From the NCBI GenBank assembly GCA_013399875.1, contig VXAZ01000606.1:62001-126000 (forward strand): a stretch of DNA of 64,000 nt, in the 5' to 3' direction. The position numbers and the translations under genes were made by a program. This document shows positions 48,602-59,900 of this stretch, in pieces. The notes under the pieces were generated by a model. It was not told where the DNA came from. It ran no database searches and saw nothing but the letters and a program-made list of their open reading frames with translations. Position 1 is the stretch's first letter; each line of letters opens with the position of its first letter. The stretch comes from Gymnorhina tibicen. Taxonomy: Eukaryota > Chordata > Aves > Passeriformes > Artamidae.

Positions 48602-49354
48602 CTGTAAGAGAAAATTTGGAACAAATTTTATGAGCTAAGAAAACACAAGATGAGCAAGGTTTAAATAAAAACAAGTTTGGGGGGGTTGTCTCTCATTTTC
48701 TGAGCTTCACTGTAATGATCTGCACCATATTCATGGCATTCATAACAGGCTACTCATCTCCATAGACCTATTTACATTCTTTGCTAAAAGAACAATTCTT
48801 CAGCCTTAAAAAAACCCCAAAAAACAGAAAACAGAAAATCACCACACCGACTCTTCTGATGAAAACCAGCATGTTCCCAAAAGCTGCCAAGCACTCTTGT
48901 GAGACAGCTAAGAGAACTTTACTTCAATGATACCGATTCTCCACTGACTTTACGGTTAACATAATGAGAGTATTTTGCTAAGAAGGAAATGTATTATTCT
49001 GTATTATTCATAACAACATAGCACCTATGAAAATTATCCAAAGATTATTATGCTGTATTATGTTTCACGCCTAACATAACACAAAGTAGGCAAGTACAAT
49101 TAAACAATGAGATGGTATGGGCTGGAATGAGGGGCTGTAGTCTCAGCACAGCAGAAAGTCAAACATAGTTGATATTTTATTATATGTTAAAGCATAATCA
49201 GGTAGTTTTGGATATATTTAAAAAGACATCCCTCAGCATGAAAGCCACCAAAGGAGAAAGTATGAAGTTGCTGCTTTGAAAACGCATGAAGCAGGATAAT
49301 GGAAATGGATATGGAGGTTTATTTTTTTCCCTTTAAAGAAAAGGAATGGACAAA

Positions 49355-49358
<4 letters not shown>

Positions 49359-49410
<52 letters not shown>
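49359..49410. repeat. (GT)26 microsatellite
   Basis: Twenty-six uninterrupted GT units, about 150 bases left of the provirus. Likely polymorphic. Confidence 0.98.
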
Positions 49411-49412
<2 letters not shown>

Positions 49413-49568
49413 GTGTGTCCTTAAATATGAAATAGGCAGCTTACAGCAAAAGACTGCAGGTGAGCAGTGTGTGGATACTAAGGAAAGAGCAAAAAAACCC
49501 GATCACAATTGCAAGTTTAGGGGTAAACCATGAAACTGACACTAATCTTTTCAAGGTTTTTGGAAAGG

Positions 49569-50057
49569 TGCGTGGTTTAAGCCCACCCGGAAGTTAAGAT
49601 GCTCCCCTCTTCCCCAACCCCTCTCTCAGGTGAGAGAAACAAAAGGCAGAAATTTTGGGTTGAGATAACAATTTACTGGAAACACCAATGAGATAAGAAA
49701 GCAAACACTGACTTTCCACACCTGCACTTTTTCTCCCCAAGACCAAGACAATGAAAAAAACCACAATGGCAGACAAATCTTCCAGTCAGGACCAGCACCA
49801 GCCCACCACTCCACTTGCCACACACTCCCAGAAAGGGAGAAAATGTGAAGAAGAGGAAGGGAGAAAATGAGAAGTACTGACGAACCTCTGCACTGTCCCC
49901 ATTTTCCTTCACCAGAAGCCACGACCTCTTCATCTTGGAAGTGAGACTCCCGGACTTCCACCCACCAGCAATGATTTGAGTGGTACAGAATAATAACCTA
50001 GACAGGCCCACATGGCTCCAGGCTCTGCCCTTTCACATCCTTGGCCAAACCAGGGCA
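49569..50057 (-). repeat. 3' LTR of the ERV-L provirus (489 bp)
   Basis: Bounded by tgcgtggttt on the left and ccagggca on the right, which is TG...CA on its own strand. It matches the 5' LTR (56391-56989) over most of its length, at roughly 95% by eye and 97-98% in the best blocks. It lacks an internal block of about 140 bases found in the 5' LTR near 56540-56680. It carries a roughly 30-bp near-tandem repeat of a gggagaaaatg motif at 49834-49870. Confidence 0.9.
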
Positions 50058-50073
50058 ATACCCACTCCTTATT
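50058..50073 (-). promoter_or_regulatory. Polypurine tract of the provirus
   Basis: On the minus strand, AATAAGGAGTGGGTAT directly precedes the 3' LTR start. The purine run AAGGAGTGGG is in the right place to prime plus-strand synthesis. It is short and interrupted, so its function is uncertain. Confidence 0.6.
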
Positions 50074-50421
50074 CTATACCATCTACATCATACCCAGATC
50101 CTACACCTTCCAAGTATATACAAAGATATATACACTAATAAATACACACGAGCATAGGTATCATTTCCACATTGTCAATGGTCGTCCCTCCAACATATCT
50201 GTTGAGTTCATTGGATCCATGACTGTGGGTTCTGTCTATCCTAGATGTCTTCCAGGGCAGGATGGCTGGTGTGCTGTCAGGTGGTTGCAAGCTGCATCAT
50301 GAGCTCATGACTGGTGTCTCTGGAGCAGTCCATACTCACTGTCCTTGGTAGTTATGGCACACAGTGGCAGGGTCATTCAGCAACCAACATTACATACACA
50401 GCTCGACATTACAGACTGTTC

Positions 50422-51760
50422 TCACTCAAATATCAAATCCCCTTGAGGAACACATCGTCTTTCCCCATCCATCTGTATTAACCAACAAGTGCACCCAAAT
50501 GCTTGAGCAAAAACAATCCCACGGGTGGGTTTGCCTTTGCTTGAGGCAGGACTAATCCAAACAGTGCTCGCAACACATTTCTCGTGCACTGTGGAGACTT
50601 GACTCTTTTCTACAGTACGTGGAGCAGGGCCAGCTTGATTGGGAGAGCCTTGGGTGTTAATTAACCAGGTGGCCTTCGCTAAATGTAGATCCCAATGTTT
50701 GAAGTTCCCACCACCCATTGCTTTCAGTGTGGTTTTAACAGTCCATTGTACTGTTCAATTTTCCCAGAGGCTGGTGCATGACAGGGAATATGATACCCAC
50801 TCAGTACTGTGCTCTCTGGCCCAGGCGTCTATGAGGCTATTTTTGAAATGAGTCCTGCTGTACAACTCAATTCTTTCTGGGGTGCCATGGTACCACACAA
50901 TTTGTTTTTCGAGGCCCAAGATGGTGTTCCATGGTGTGAGGCACAGGGTGCATCTCCAGCCATCCAGTGGTTCTTTACACCATTGTCAACATGTAGTGCT
51001 TTCTCTGGCAGATTTACAGGAGTGCGATGTAATCAATCTGCCAGGCCTACCCATGTTTATATTTTGACCATCATCCACCATACCATAGGGGCTTTACCTA
51101 CGTGGCCTGCTTGATTGCAGTGATTGTTTCACAGTTATGGATCACCTGGGAAATAGTGTCCATCGTTAAGTCTACCCCTTGATCATGTGCCCATCTGTAT
51201 GTTGCATCTCTTCCCTGGTGGCCTGAGGCATCATGGGCCCACTGAGCCAGAAGAAGTTCACTCTCATGTTGCCAGTCCAGATCCACCAGCTACTTTAATC
51301 TTGGCAGCTCAATTCACTTGTCTGTTCTTGCAATGCTCTTTAGTAGCCTGACTCTTGAGTACACGTGCATATACACGACACAATTTTACAGCCAACTTCT
51401 CTACACAGTCAGTGATGTCCTGCCACAATTCATCAGCCCAGATGTGTTTACCTCTGCACTGCAATTGGTCTCTTTCCATTGGTCTAACCACCTCCACAGA
51501 GCATTTGCTACCATCCATCAGTCAGTGTAGAGGTAGAGCACTGGCTTGTTCAGTGCACTTGTTCAGTGACATCTAAAGTCAGTTGATGGCTTTCAGCTCT
51601 GCATCTTGATCCACTTTGTCCCTCACTACCTGCTGCGACTTGCCATGTAGTACTGCATATGGCAGCTTTCCATTTTCAATTTGTCCCTACAATACAGCAG
51701 GAACCACCAAAAAAGGGAGCGTATTGCTTTTCATTTTCAGGGAGCTGATTATATGGTCTC
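50422..51760 (-). pseudogene. pol: ERV-L integrase remnant
   Basis: The zinc-binding start is at about 51098-51286: the H-x4-H pair is visible (HDASGH). The second half has the first Cys (NCE), but the second Cys position reads Ile, so the HHCC finger is broken. A C-terminal part is readable at 50422-50718 (GNFKHWDLHLAKATWL, then SSKGKPTRGIVFAQ and RCVPQGDL). The pieces are in different frames with stops between. The catalytic core between them was not resolved. It cannot encode an active integrase. Confidence 0.8.
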
Positions 51761-52399
51761 ATCTCCTCAGCATGCCACCATCTCTTTCTCTTCTGATGAT
51801 GATGATAATCCAAGATTTTCACCTTCAGGACAGTTTATGGTAACTTCCGAGATCGCCTGGTGATTTGGGTTTCCTGTTTGAACTCCATCTGTGATCAGAG
51901 CGATCCACTTACTCCATGTAGCATCAGTGGCATGATGTGTTGAAGGAACTTTCCCCTTGAACATTCCACCCAGCACTGGCAGTTGAGGTGCCAGGAGGAG
52001 CTGTGCTTTGGTGCCAATCAGTTCTGAAACAGCTTGAACTCCTTCATAAGCTGCCAAGACCTCTTTTTCAGTTGGGATGCAGGCCTCAGATCCTTTGTAT
52101 CCCTGACTTCAGAACCCCAGAGTCATCCATGAGTCTCCATGGGTTATTTTTGCCAGACTCCAGAAAGGAGCATTCTCCCTGGTTACAGTGTAGAACACAT
52201 CTTTCCCATCTTATCTTGTGGCCCCAGGGCTACTGCACAACCAATGTCCTGCTTAATTTGTTCAAAAGCTTGCCATTGTTCAGGACCCCACTAGAAATCA
52301 TTCTTCTTTTGTGTCACATGATAGGGAGTGTTTACAATCTGACTGTGTTCTGGAATAGGCATCCTCCAAAAACCCACAGTGCTTAGGAAAGCCTGTATT
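51761..52399 (-). pseudogene. pol: ERV-L connection/RNase H remnant
   Basis: The minus frame at 51767-52057 reads AAYEGVQAVSELIGTKAQLL and later KGKVPSTHHATDATWSKWIA, the ERV-L wording after the RT. Its C-terminal end is broken by stops. The usual RNase H catalytic acid residues cannot be assigned with confidence. Confidence 0.75.
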
Positions 52400-53130
52400 T
52401 CCTTCTTGGTGGTTGGTGAGAACATAGCTGATACTTTATTGACCACATTGGAACCTGATGACTCCATCTTGCCATTTTACTCCTGCAAACTGAATTTCCT
52501 GGTCAGGTCCCTTGATGTCACTTTGTTTTATGGCAAAACCAGCTTTCAGGAGAATTTGGATTATCTTCTTCCATTTCTCAAGAACTTTCTCTGCTGTGTT
52601 GTCCCACACAGTGACATCCTTAATATCTTCCAAGTGTTCTGGAACCTTACCCTTTTTCAGTACAGTCTGGATCAGTCCAAGACAAAGAGTGGGCCTGGGC
52701 TTCCACCCCTGGCTTTCCCACCCCTGGGGTAGTCAGTTTCAGGTGTACTTGCCCGCACTCTGCTGCCAGAGGAATGGAAAAAACACATTAGCAACGTCAG
52801 TGGTGGCACCACTTTGCTGCCTTGGACTCCGGTTCATACTGAAGTTCCAGCATGTCCAGCAAAGAAGCAGTCAGTGGTGGTGTGACTTCATTCAGGCCAT
52901 GGTAGTCCACTGTCAGACTCCACTTCCCACTGGACTTACACACTGGCCATATAGGACTATTAAGGGAGAGCAAGTCTTCCTGACCACTCCCTGGCTCTCC
53001 AGTTCAGGAATCATCTCATGGATGGGGGTCACAGAGTCCCAGCTGAGCTGGAGTGGTATTTTCAGTGGTGCACTGTTCTGCTAGTGATTGGTACCTGTTA
53101 TTCTTCGACCCTCAGCAGTCCCACTGCAGA
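52400..53130 (-). pseudogene. pol: ERV-L reverse transcriptase remnant, catalytic motif lost
   Basis: Early RT wording LTVDYHGLNEVTPPL is readable at about 52870-52925. Later wording ILLKAGFAIKQSDIKGPDQE and GVKWQDGVIRFQ is at 52436-52560. At 52600-52640, where the YxDD catalytic motif belongs, the frame reads HLEDIKDVTVWD. The Tyr is gone and the Asp pair is altered. Stops and frameshifts lie between the pieces. This RT is dead. Confidence 0.85.
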
Positions 53131-53219
53131 AGGGTCCTCTGAGAGACCTGGTAAGGTGTTCAGCTGCCTAATTTCCTCTGTCTCCACAGTAGCTATCCAG
53201 AAGGCCCAGCAATGCCCTT

Positions 53220-53530
53220 TCGGGTCCTTGAAATACCCCCTCCTGAGGTAACCTATACGAAGGATACTGGATGAGTTTCAATGTGGTGTTTTTTCCACTC
53301 TTTCTTGGTCAAGTAGTTTCCAATATAGTCAGCTGATGGGATACCCTCATCACTCCAGAAACAGAGATGGATTCTACCCCTATGTATCTTGATGGCATCA
53401 GGGTACATCGTGTGCTGGTGTCAACTAAATCTTGATACTCCTGTGAGACTGATGTGCCAGGCCATTGGATCCACACAGTCCAGTAGATGCTATTGTCCCT
53501 TTCCTCCACCTGGCTGGAGGAAGGGCCATT
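53220..53530 (-). pseudogene. pro: ERV-L protease remnant
   Basis: The minus frame at 53309-53509 has YWTVWIQWPGTS, then LVDTSTRCTLMPS. The active-site triplet is DTS, a permitted variant of the retroviral D-T/S-G. The frame ends soon after VSGVMRVSHQL. It lies directly before the RT, as in other ERV-L pol genes. Confidence 0.75.
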
Positions 53531-53747
53531 CTAATTCTGGTCATAGTACTTGTTGCTCACTTCTTGCAAATATGATCTGGAGGTCCCTTCAAGAGGATTG
53601 AAAATAACATCAGCTCTTCTGTCTGAGGACTTGCCCACTAAATTGGAGTGGCATTTCTTCCTTGAAGAACTTCCTGCAGTGGTTGCTCTTCCTCTGAACT
53701 CACATACGCATGCTGCCAGGGCAGAGGTGGGTTTTCCACCCCACTTC

Positions 53748-54685
53748 CTCCCTGCGGTCATGTACGTAAAACCACAGGTTACCTTGTGGTGTGTACCCTC
53801 TCTCTTGAGTAGGGGCTGCTTGCTCCCAGTAGCAGAGACTGGTCCATACTAATGTGCTATTTTTTGCTAGTTTGCTAAATTTTTTTTGTTCTGTCTTCAG
53901 TCTTGGATAGCGGAAGGAAAAGGAGGAAGAAAAAGATGATCTTCTGATTGCCAGAGCCAGGTAATCACTGAAAGCACAGTTTGTTTTCCTTCTTTCATGG
54001 ACATCAATGCCAGTGAGTTGGTGTACGATGATGATGAGCTCCATACCTGTTTCTGCCACATGGATTGTGTACACTGGACCTCATCTGGATCTACAGGGGA
54101 CTGCTCGTTATTTGAATCCCTATAGATTACCTCCAGCACAGCTAATTCTCTCAGGTACTGGATACTTTTCTCCATGGTGTCCCATGTGCCTGGGTGCACT
54201 ACTAGATGATCCTTGAGACAGTACCTTTCTCTCACGCTTCACAGGAGTCAACTCCAGTAGCTGAGAGTTTCTGTCCTCTTGATCCCTTTGTCAACGCCCA
54301 CATCCTGGGACAGGTATCCCAGCTGCTTGGCTTCACTATGGTCTAGTTCCAATATCCCAACCAGACCAGCCAGGTCAGTATGGGCTCACCCAACTGGTGG
54401 CTGAAATCTCTTCAGATATATCACAGCTCAGCCAGGGATATGGATTGGTGATTATCTCTGGCTCTGCCTCTTCCTCCTGTTCTGAGGGCCCTGCTTCCTC
54501 TTCATCCCTCACTAAGCAAATGGATTGTCTTGGATTTCTTTTTCTGTACAGGTGCAACTGCTCCCGGCACGGGTTGTTCCTCTGGTTCAGCTGCAGTTGG
54601 AGTGCCCACAGTGCCTGTTGCTCTGCTTTCCTCCTCTTCCCCCTGAGGGATGCTGTCTAGTGAACTGTCTAGTGACGAGCAGCGT
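53748..54685 (-). pseudogene. gag: ERV-L gag remnant, first (left) copy
   Basis: It contains a capsid-like frame (53897-54235) with QYLRELAVLEVIYRDSNNEQ and VDPDEVQCTQSMW, in the style of ERV-L gag, and an acidic N-terminal segment at 54375-54557 (DEEEAGPSEQEEEAEPE). It is repeated, diverged, at 54687-55625. It ends at the single N at 54686. Confidence 0.75.
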
Positions 54686-55625
54686 NCTCCCTGCGGTCAT
54701 GTACGTAAAACCACAGGTTACCTTGTGGTGTGTACCCTCTCTCTTGAGTAGGGGCTGCTTGCTCCCAGTAGCAGAGACTGGTCCATACTAATGTGCTATT
54801 TTTTGCTAGTTTGCTAAATTTTTTTTGTTCTGTCTTCAGTCTTGGATAGCGGAAGGAAAAGGAGGAAGAAAAAGATGATCTTCTGATTGCCAGAGCCAGG
54901 TAATCACTGAAAGCACAGTTTGTTTTCCTTCTTTCATGGACATCAATGCCAGTGAGTTGGTGTACGATGATGATGAGCTCCATACCTGTTTCTGCCACAT
55001 GGATTGTGTACACTGGACCTTATCTGGATCTACAGGGGACTGCTCGTTATTTGAATCCCTATAGATTACCTCCAGCACAGCTAATTCTCTCAGGTATTGG
55101 ATACTTTTCTCCATGGTGTCCCATGTGCCTGGGTGCACTACTAGATGATCCTTGAGACAGTACCTTTCTCTCACGCTTCACAGGAGTCAACTCCAGTAGC
55201 TGAGAGTTTCTGTCCTCTTGATCCCTTTGTCAACGCCCACATCCTGGGACAGGTATCCCAGCTGCTTGGCTTCACTATGGTCTAGTTCCAATATCCCAAC
55301 CAGACCAGCCAGGTCAGTATGGGCTCACCCAACTGGTGGCTGAAATCTCTTCAGATATATCACAGCTCAGCCAGGGATATGGATTGGTGATTATCTCTGG
55401 CTCTGCCTCTTCCTCCTGTTGTGAGGGTCCTGCTTCCTCCTCATCCCTATGTGAACTGATATGGTCTTGGATTTCTTCTTTTGTACAGGGGCAACTGCTA
55501 CCAGTACAGGTTGTTCCTCTGGTTCAGCTGCACTTTGAGTGGCCATGGTGCCTGTTGGTCTGCTTTCCACCTCTTCCCCCTGAGGGTGCTGTCTAGTGAA
55601 GAGCAGTTTCTGAAAAATAGTAGCT
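53748..55625. repeat. 938-bp direct repeat around a single N
   Basis: Bases 53748-54685 and 54687-55625 begin with the same words (ctccctgcggtcatgtacg). They are almost identical for about 700 bases, with a C/T difference near 54079 versus 55021 and another near 54159 versus 55098. The last 200 bases differ at many places. A real repeat is not excluded, but the lone N argues for two contig ends from different alleles or ERV copies. Confidence 0.85.
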
Positions 55626-55700
55626 AGGGCCCAAGACACTGGAAAAAGTTGCTCCTCTCTGGAGCTGTCATAGCACTTTCCTTGCCGCTTTAACAAGACC
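54687..55700 (-). pseudogene. gag: ERV-L gag remnant, second (right) copy, and gag start
   Basis: Same order as the left copy and offset by 939 bases. The capsid-like frame (54836-55174) differs by one residue (DPDKV for DPDEV). The acidic N-terminal region (about 55391-55600) differs much more: bases in the left copy and here diverge after about 55410. Further right (55600-55696) is a basic stretch with LKRQGKCYDSSREEQLFP that I take as the gag start region. Confidence 0.72.
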
Positions 55701-55771
55701 CTGTCGTTGTTGAAGGGTCACTTCCAAACTACTGGAGCACAGAATTTCCTGCAAAACTGGCCCATTTTTTC

Positions 55772-56287
55772 TCACATTCCATGCCACTCATGACTATGCA
55801 TCCTTGGGGCAGATCTCTGAAAGACCTTCATAGAAATCTCTTTTGTAACTCTAAACATGGTGTAGACCACACTGAGACCTGGCAGAATTAGCAACAAGAT
55901 CATGCTTTCCAAAGCGAAGTCAAAATTCTCAAAAGCTGTTGTAATAAGCCTGAGGGAAGAGGGTGAAAGTCTGGGGAAAATCGTCCTCCCCTGTTCCCGC
56001 CACAGGCCTAGGCCTAGTACAATTATTAATGAATTCCCAAAGGTAGCACCCAAGACCAGGGCAGGAGAAAACACTGAATACACATCTCAAATGACCCTCA
56101 TTGCCCTTGATATTATCATGCTATAAACTACCATCACACAGTACATCAACAAAGAAATCCTGATCCCTCTCCCTGCTCTGAAAAAGAGCACTGTAATGGG
56201 TACATAGTGCACAGGCAGGAGTATACACAGGGTTAGGTACCACACACAAACGAGCAGACAAGCAATATTGGAAGCATAGGGATCCAT
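55772..56287 (-). pseudogene. Hydrophobic ERV leader ORF with one in-frame TGA
   Basis: The frame starts at ATG (56285-56287), 77 bases after the primer-binding site, and stays in one frame to the stop at 55772-55774. It is broken only by TGA at 56087-56089, so about 171 codons. The first 66 residues are strongly hydrophobic (CLLVCVWYLTLCILLPVHYV, then SLLMYCVMVVYSMI). After the stop there are two further hydrophobic stretches, near LGATFGNSLIIVLGLGL and SMILLLILPGLSVVY. A TTAFENFDF motif is shared with the leader at 24107-24634. No known retroviral product is recognised. It may be a membrane-targeted leader or a separate small membrane protein of this ERV lineage. Confidence 0.6.
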
Positions 56288-56363
56288 ACTTCATACAAAA
56301 TACTGCGATAGAAGTTGTTTCCAACCAATTCTGTACAAATCGACTGTAATCTCAACCCTTCGG

Positions 56364-56381
56364 GCCCCACATTGGGTGTCA
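56364..56381 (-). promoter_or_regulatory. Lysine-tRNA primer-binding site of the provirus
   Basis: On the minus strand, TGACACCCAATGTGGGGC. It differs from the lysine tRNA primer site at three positions by my reading, all of the G-to-A or C-to-T kind expected from CpG or strand decay. It lies 9 bases after the 5' LTR. Confidence 0.8.
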
Positions 56382-56390
56382 GTTAAAGGC

Positions 56391-56989
56391 TGTTGTGGTT
56401 TAAGACCACCTGGAAATTAAGTCCCAGGCAACTGTTTCCCTCTCTCAGATGAGAGAAACAAAAGGCAGAAATTATGGGTTGAGATAACAACTTACTGGAA
56501 ACATCAATGAGATAAGAAAGCAAACAGTAACAGTGTATAAGAGAGGATGATTACATGCAAAATGCTCACTGAGTCCGAAGCACCACCTCTGCAGACAATG
56601 CCATCCCACCACCCCCTCTACCATGTTTTTTCCCACAAGCCTGAGACAATGAAAAACAATGCCACACAAACTTTCCACATCTGCACTTTTTCTCCCCAAG
56701 ACCAAGACAGTGAAAAAAACCACAATGGCAGACAAATCTGCCAGTCAGGACCAGCACCAGCCCACCACTCCACTTGCCACACACTCCCCCAGAAAGGGAG
56801 AAAATGGCTGCTGAACCTCTGCACTGCCCCCGTTTTCCTTCACCAGAAGCCACGACCTCTTCATCTTGGAAGTGAGACTCCCGGACTTCCACCCACCAGC
56901 AATGATTTGAGTGGTACAGAATAACAACCTAGACAGGCCCACATGGCTCCAGGCTCTGTCCTCACACATCCTTCGCCTAATCTAGGACA
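56391..56989 (-). repeat. 5' LTR of the ERV-L provirus (599 bp)
   Basis: Bounded by tgttgtggttt and tctaggaca, TG...CA on its own strand, next to the right-hand aaagg duplication. It contains a block of about 140 bases (about 56540-56680) absent from the 3' LTR and probably deleted there. The LTR is in sense orientation to MCTP1 and so could in principle start or end transcripts of the host gene. Confidence 0.9.
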
Positions 56990-56994
56990 AAAGG

Positions 56995-59900
56995 ATAAGA
57001 AGAAAAGTAGACACCTGAATCTGATGCTTAAGAACAGCCTGGCTGTCTGAAAAAGGAGCTCTCCAAAGTGGCAGGAAGCAAAAGGTGACAGGAACAGTAT
57101 CTTCAGGGTTTCGGGGCAACCCTGAAATTTCGTAGAAGGTTAAGAAGGGGCAGCAAGGTAGACCCAAGGAATAGCTACGATGGAAAGAACACTAACGAAA
57201 ACATGAGAGGAATGGTGGGAAGACCTCTTTCAATAAAGAGGCAATAAAGGAAAGAAATCACATCGTGGACTGAATTATTTAATTCATATTTCAAATTATG
57301 GCAATAATAACAAGTGTTATAAATGCTTTCCAAAACACAGACATGCTATCCTGCTTTGATATTTTTATTTTCTCTTTTATATTTTTATTTTTTCTAACTG
57401 AAGGGAGTAACCTTTGTCTTCGGCAGAGTACAAGTGTACACATTATTTACATGTAAGCAGAAAGCTGAACAACAAATTGCTGCTTCCTGGACCCAGGGGA
57501 ACTTCGTCTGATGTAAATGAACAATTGAGTTGCATAGTACCTCATGGCTTGCTCTTCTCCCCAGACTTTCTTTGGGCAGTAAACGGTCCAAAATATATTG
57601 AATGTTGGCATTGGCCTTCCACAATTAAATCTAGCATACTATGCAATTGTATTTCACAATGTCTTCAATAACTGTGTATTATTTTTTCATGCATTATTAG
57701 AAACCATAAATTGAGTAGCTATAGTAGCTACATTAGTGGGGCTACATTAATGATATTAGGGAAGCACATAATTTGTTTCATACCTTATACAAATGACAAT
57801 GAAATCAATACTTAGACACATCTCCCAAACTGCAGTATTGATTCTGACTACATCAGGGGTTGATGTGCATATTATTAACTTTAATGATAAAGAGTAATTG
57901 TTTTAAACACATTGTGAATTATAGTTAATTAATGTTTACCTTGTCTAGAAAATCATATACTGCTGAATGTTTCCCATTGAAAAATGATTCAATTTATTAG
58001 TCAGCTGAAACGGATGTACCACACATCTCAAGGTTTTCCTACTTCACAAGGCTAAATGGTGGCAAGAAACCTGAACTATCTATATTATTTGAGTTCTTTA
58101 GCTTTCAGTATTTGAAAAAGAAACACCCAGAAGGTAGTTAAAATAACAAGGCAGCACTGACACATCAGGTGGACTACTATATCTCATTTTTTAAAGTATT
58201 ATCAATCATATTTGCATATGGTGGTACAATGTGAGTTGAGCTTATGAAAGATATACAGACACCGGAAATTACATTGCAGCATATACAGGCCATCTCTTAG
58301 AAATAAAGAGAGGGTATTTACTACATTTATTTATTTTCTGTGCCTCTTGGCATGCACTTTTTCAATGACTCTTCTTATAGATTTATATGAGTATCAATCA
58401 ATAATATGTAACATTAATTACAGAGCTCCTCAATCAAAACAAAGAGAAATGGTTTTCAGAAATTAAAAAATCCCTCATTCACAGGCAATGTTTCATACCT
58501 CCTTTCCCCTATCATTTGAAAATACTACAAGAACAAATTTGAATAGAAGCAATATCATGAAATGGTTCAAGGGACGGTTCAAATACCATGGCTGACAAAG
58601 TTTCCCAGCTTTGAACATCTCTGCTAAGAAATATTGGTTTTATCATATAAGGAGGTTATGAAGTTCCCATATGCACCTTCACCATTGCCTACGGGCACTT
58701 CTTCCATATGCTAAAACACTCATAAGCAAGGTGGGCATCTGAAAGGCATCACTCATTGCTGACATGCTCAACATAAGGTATGTGCAAACATTATTATATA
58801 AACACTAACCCAAATAAGTGAACATGATCCAGAAAGACAAAGACAGAGCAACGCACGAAGATTTGAAACTTGTGTCTATCTATCATCTTTCAAGTTTTCA
58901 TTATTAGAAAGAGTAGCTGCAGTTTTAACTCTCACTGACAGCCTTGGCAACCTGCTGCATTGCAAGTGTTCAAAATAATGGGATCATTCCCAATGATAGC
59001 CTTAAGAGAGCACTAGAATAGTAAAAAATGTCCTTAGGTCTCCTTGGTCTCTAGGAGGACCCAAAAGATCCAACATCACTATATTATTCAAAACCAGTAC
59101 CTTAAGCACAACACACTCTAACAAAGCCAGCCTCAGACAACTTTTGTCAGTTAATGTGATTTGCTATTTCAAACAAGAGATACAGAAACGGTTTTCCTCA
59201 TTTTTATATAAAAGGACCACACACGTTCAGAAGAGTATGTGCTCTCCCTCTAGCCTTTCTAAAAGTATCTGATTAGACTTGTGCTGCCTATGGTCAGTTA
59301 TATCAGTTATATTATATTGTCATGACAACAATGCCTTTCACTACAGACTAAACCACAACTGTTGTATATAACTGTATATAACCTGTCATATGTCAAGAAA
59401 TTCTACCAAACCCTCTGTATCTACTGATGATCTTCCAACTAGCAATCCCTGCTCAGTGCTTTTTGTAGGCCTCCAGCTAATGTTCCAGTGACTTTAGAGA
59501 CATTTAGCTATTGATCAGGCAGACATCCACAACAAACTTCTGAATACAATCCTAAGCATGTGGTCAGTGCTGTACAAGAGTAAGATGACCACCACCTGCC
59601 CAAGGCACACAATAAAAGCATGCTCCCAGCAGCACCAACACCAACACTGAAAATTTTGAGTATCCCATGACCACAGTGGGGCTAACTCCTATCACACCTT
59701 ACCACTGATCGCAGGTATTCATGATAAAAGTAGGTAGTAATAAAACAAAGTACACCTTCCAACTTACTGAAATCAAACCTGCAGAAAACCTCAATACAAA
59801 GTTAAACAAATCTCATTTATCCATTCTGTTGCTGTAATGTCTCAGGCTTTTTGGTCTCTACTTGTACAGTCCTAAGAGCTCCTGAAATTATAGAAATAAA

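Larger units (their letters stand above)
49569..56989 (-). mobile_element. Complete but defective ERV-L (class III) provirus
   Basis: A 7421-bp provirus on the minus strand, in the same direction as MCTP1, in the intron upstream of the exon at 48499-48601. It is flanked by perfect 5-bp duplications aaagg (49564-49568 and 56990-56994). The order is 5' LTR, primer-binding site, leader ORF, gag, protease, RT, RNase H, integrase, polypurine tract, 3' LTR. No envelope gene is present between integrase and the 3' LTR, as expected for ERV-L. All pol and gag frames are broken by stops and frameshifts, and key catalytic residues are lost. A 938-bp part of gag is present twice at an assembly break (N at 54686). 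The real length is probably about 6.5 kb if that is an artefact. Confidence 0.9.

Noticed and set aside
56087..56089. TGA in the leader ORF as a selenocysteine codon
   Set aside because: No SECIS-like element was recognised and the provirus is decayed; a plain stop mutation is simpler.
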